Assembly (NCBI RefSeq): GCF_000719555.1
Contig: NZ_JOGX01000023.1
Coordinates: forward strand, 17,266-81,265
Source: Streptomyces sp. NRRL F-5727
Lineage (GTDB): Bacteria; Actinomycetota; Actinomycetes; Streptomycetales; Streptomycetaceae
DNA: 64,000 bases
Reading direction: 5' to 3'
Shown: piece after piece, positions 60,835 to 64,000 of the stretch
How positions within the stretch are numbered: position 1 is the first letter of the stretch
Layout of the letters: each line of letters opens with the position of its first letter
Made by a program: the position numbers and the translations under genes
Notes under the pieces: model-generated
Database searches by the model: none
What the model was told of the DNA's origin: nothing
The model's input: the letters and a program-made list of their open reading frames with translations, nothing else

Positions 60835-61506
60835 TCAGCCCTTGGCCACCAGGTCCTTGAGAGCGATGTTGAGCTTCAGGACGTTGACGCGGGGTTCGCC
60901 GATGAAGCCGAGGATCCGGTCGTCGGTGTGCTCGGCGACCAGCCTCTCGACCGTCGCGACGTCGAGCCCGTTGCGTGCGGCGACGCGGTGGACCTGGAGC
61001 CTGGCGTACTCCGGGGAGATGTGCGGGTCGAGACCGGAGCCGGAGGAGGTGACGGCGTCGGCGGGCACGTCCGACGGCTTCACCTGGTAGTCGGCTGTGG
61101 AGTTGTCCTTGACGACGGCGGCCTTGGCGTCCTTGACCCACTTGATCAGGTCCTCGTTGTCGCCGGAGCGGTTGGTGGCGCCGGAGAGGATGATCGAGTA
61201 CTGGGTGTTGACGGAGTTGGTGCCGAGGCCGTTGGAGGGGCGGGGCTGGAACCAGCGCAGGTCGGGGGCCGGGGTCTCCTCGCCGTCCTTGAGCGGCAGG
61301 GTGTAGGTCTGGCCGATGAGCTCGGAGCCGACGACCTTCCCGCTCGCGTCCTCGATCTCGGAGCCGTTCGCCCTGCCGGGCATGGTGAGCTGGGCGATGC
61401 CGGTGACGGCGAGCGGGTAAAGGACGCCGCAGACGAGGGTGAGGACGAGGAGGGCGCGCAGGCCCGCCCACAGGACACGGCCGGTGTTCGCCGCTGAGTT
61501 GTTCAT
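60835..61506 (-). CDS. kdpC: K+-transporting ATPase subunit KdpC
   Basis: A 223-residue accessory subunit. One N-terminal membrane helix (LRALLVLTLVCGVLYPLAV) is followed by the extracytoplasmic part with conserved YSIILSGATN, GSGLDPHISP and HTDDRILGFIGEPRVNV motifs. It stabilises the KdpFABC pump and helps ATP binding by KdpB. ATG 61506 lies 5 nt from the kdpB stop. Confidence 0.95.
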   Translation of the reverse strand: MNNSAANTGRVLWAGLRALLVLTLVCGVLYPLAVTGIAQLTMPGRANGSEIEDASGKVVGSELIGQTYTLPLKDGEETPAPDLRWFQPRPSNGLGTNSVNTQYSIILSGATNRSGDNEDLIKWVKDAKAAVVKDNSTADYQVKPSDVPADAVTSSGSGLDPHISPEYARLQVHRVAARNGLDVATVERLVAEHTDDRILGFIGEPRVNVLKLNIALKDLVAKG

Positions 61507-61511
61507 CGTGG

Positions 61512-63652
<2,141 letters not shown>

Positions 63653-63656
<4 letters not shown>

Positions 63657-64000
63657 GCCGCGAGCCCTTCGGCGAGCGGTCCCAGCGCGAGGGCCGGGAA
63701 GTAGGTGAGACCGGTGATGATCATGATCGTGCCGACGAGCAGGCCGGTGAACAGCGGCTTCTCGGTCCGCAGCGTGCCCGCGGTCTCGGGGACGGGCTGC
63801 TGCTCGGCGAGCGAGCCGGCCAGCGCGAGGACGAACACCATGGGCAGGAACCGGCCGAGCAGCATCGCGATGCCGATGGTCGAGTTGAACCACTGGGTGT
63901 CCGCGTTCAGGCCGGCGAAGGCCGAGCCGTTGTTGTTGGCGCCCGAGGTGTAGGCGTACAGGATCTCGGAGAAGCCGTGCGCGCCGGAGTTCGTCATCGA
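63653..64000 (-). CDS. kdpA: K+-transporting ATPase subunit KdpA (3' part)
   Basis: C-terminal 115 or so residues of the potassium-binding channel-like subunit: [20 protein letters not shown], the selectivity-type segment [15 protein letters not shown], and two membrane helices. The frame runs off the right edge, so its start and any kdpF lie outside the window. Confidence 0.93.

Overview
This window is high-GC actinobacterial DNA, almost certainly Streptomyces. GTG and TTG starts are common, neighbouring genes often overlap by 4 nt (GTGA/ATGA), third codon positions are strongly G/C, and several families are ones I know mainly from Streptomyces (SCO6880, DUF317/SPDY). I see no tRNA, rRNA, CRISPR array, integrase, transposase or phage structural gene.

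The layout has three blocks. Block 1 (1 to about 35 kb, nearly all + strand) is part of an integrative conjugative element or conjugative plasmid. Its type IV secretion-like genes are a TrbL/VirB6-like membrane protein (cut by the left edge), an SCO6880-family protein, a VirB4-type ATPase and, about 17 kb further on, a VirD4/TraG coupling ATPase. Between and after them lies a long run of small co-directional genes built mainly from a few paralogous families: six DUF317 proteins, five copies of an unnamed domain of about 75 residues, three members of a family with an LPxYExA motif, a helical pair (one copy frameshifted), and four proteins with a C-terminal winged-helix-like domain. Scattered among them are a family 2 glycosyltransferase, an MFS transporter, an ATP-grasp ligase, a relaxase-like protein without its catalytic histidines, a PAPS-reductase-like protein, a C5-cytosine methyltransferase and a helicase-less protein with two DnaB-N-like segments.

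Block 2 (about 35 to 56 kb) is a defence island. It holds a DUF5655-type nuclease; a prokaryotic Argonaute-like pPIWI-RE three-gene island (restriction-endonuclease-fold protein, DinG-type helicase, PIWI protein) preceded by a helix-turn-helix gene; a complete type I restriction-modification system on the - strand (hsdM-hsdS-hsdR); and a Hachiman-type pair (hamA nuclease, hamB helicase with an added C-terminal HIRAN-like domain). A TM protein/HEPN-like pair at 33 kb may be one more interference module.

Block 3 (about 56 to 64 kb) looks like chromosome. After a truncated metallo-beta-lactamase-fold hydrolase and a frameshifted small membrane gene comes the - strand kdp potassium-uptake locus in the order kdpA-kdpB-kdpC-kdpE-kdpD, with kdpA cut by the right edge. 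The truncated hydrolase suggests that an insertion or deletion boundary lies near 56.6 kb.

Two features cut across the blocks. A repeat of about 49 bp, a conserved CGCAATATAG box plus a near-perfect palindrome, occurs at 11.42 kb and 35.05 kb. Several block 1 genes appear to start at rare codons (CTG, ATT, perhaps ATC) behind good Shine-Dalgarno sequences. All functions are read from motifs and remembered families; no database search was run.
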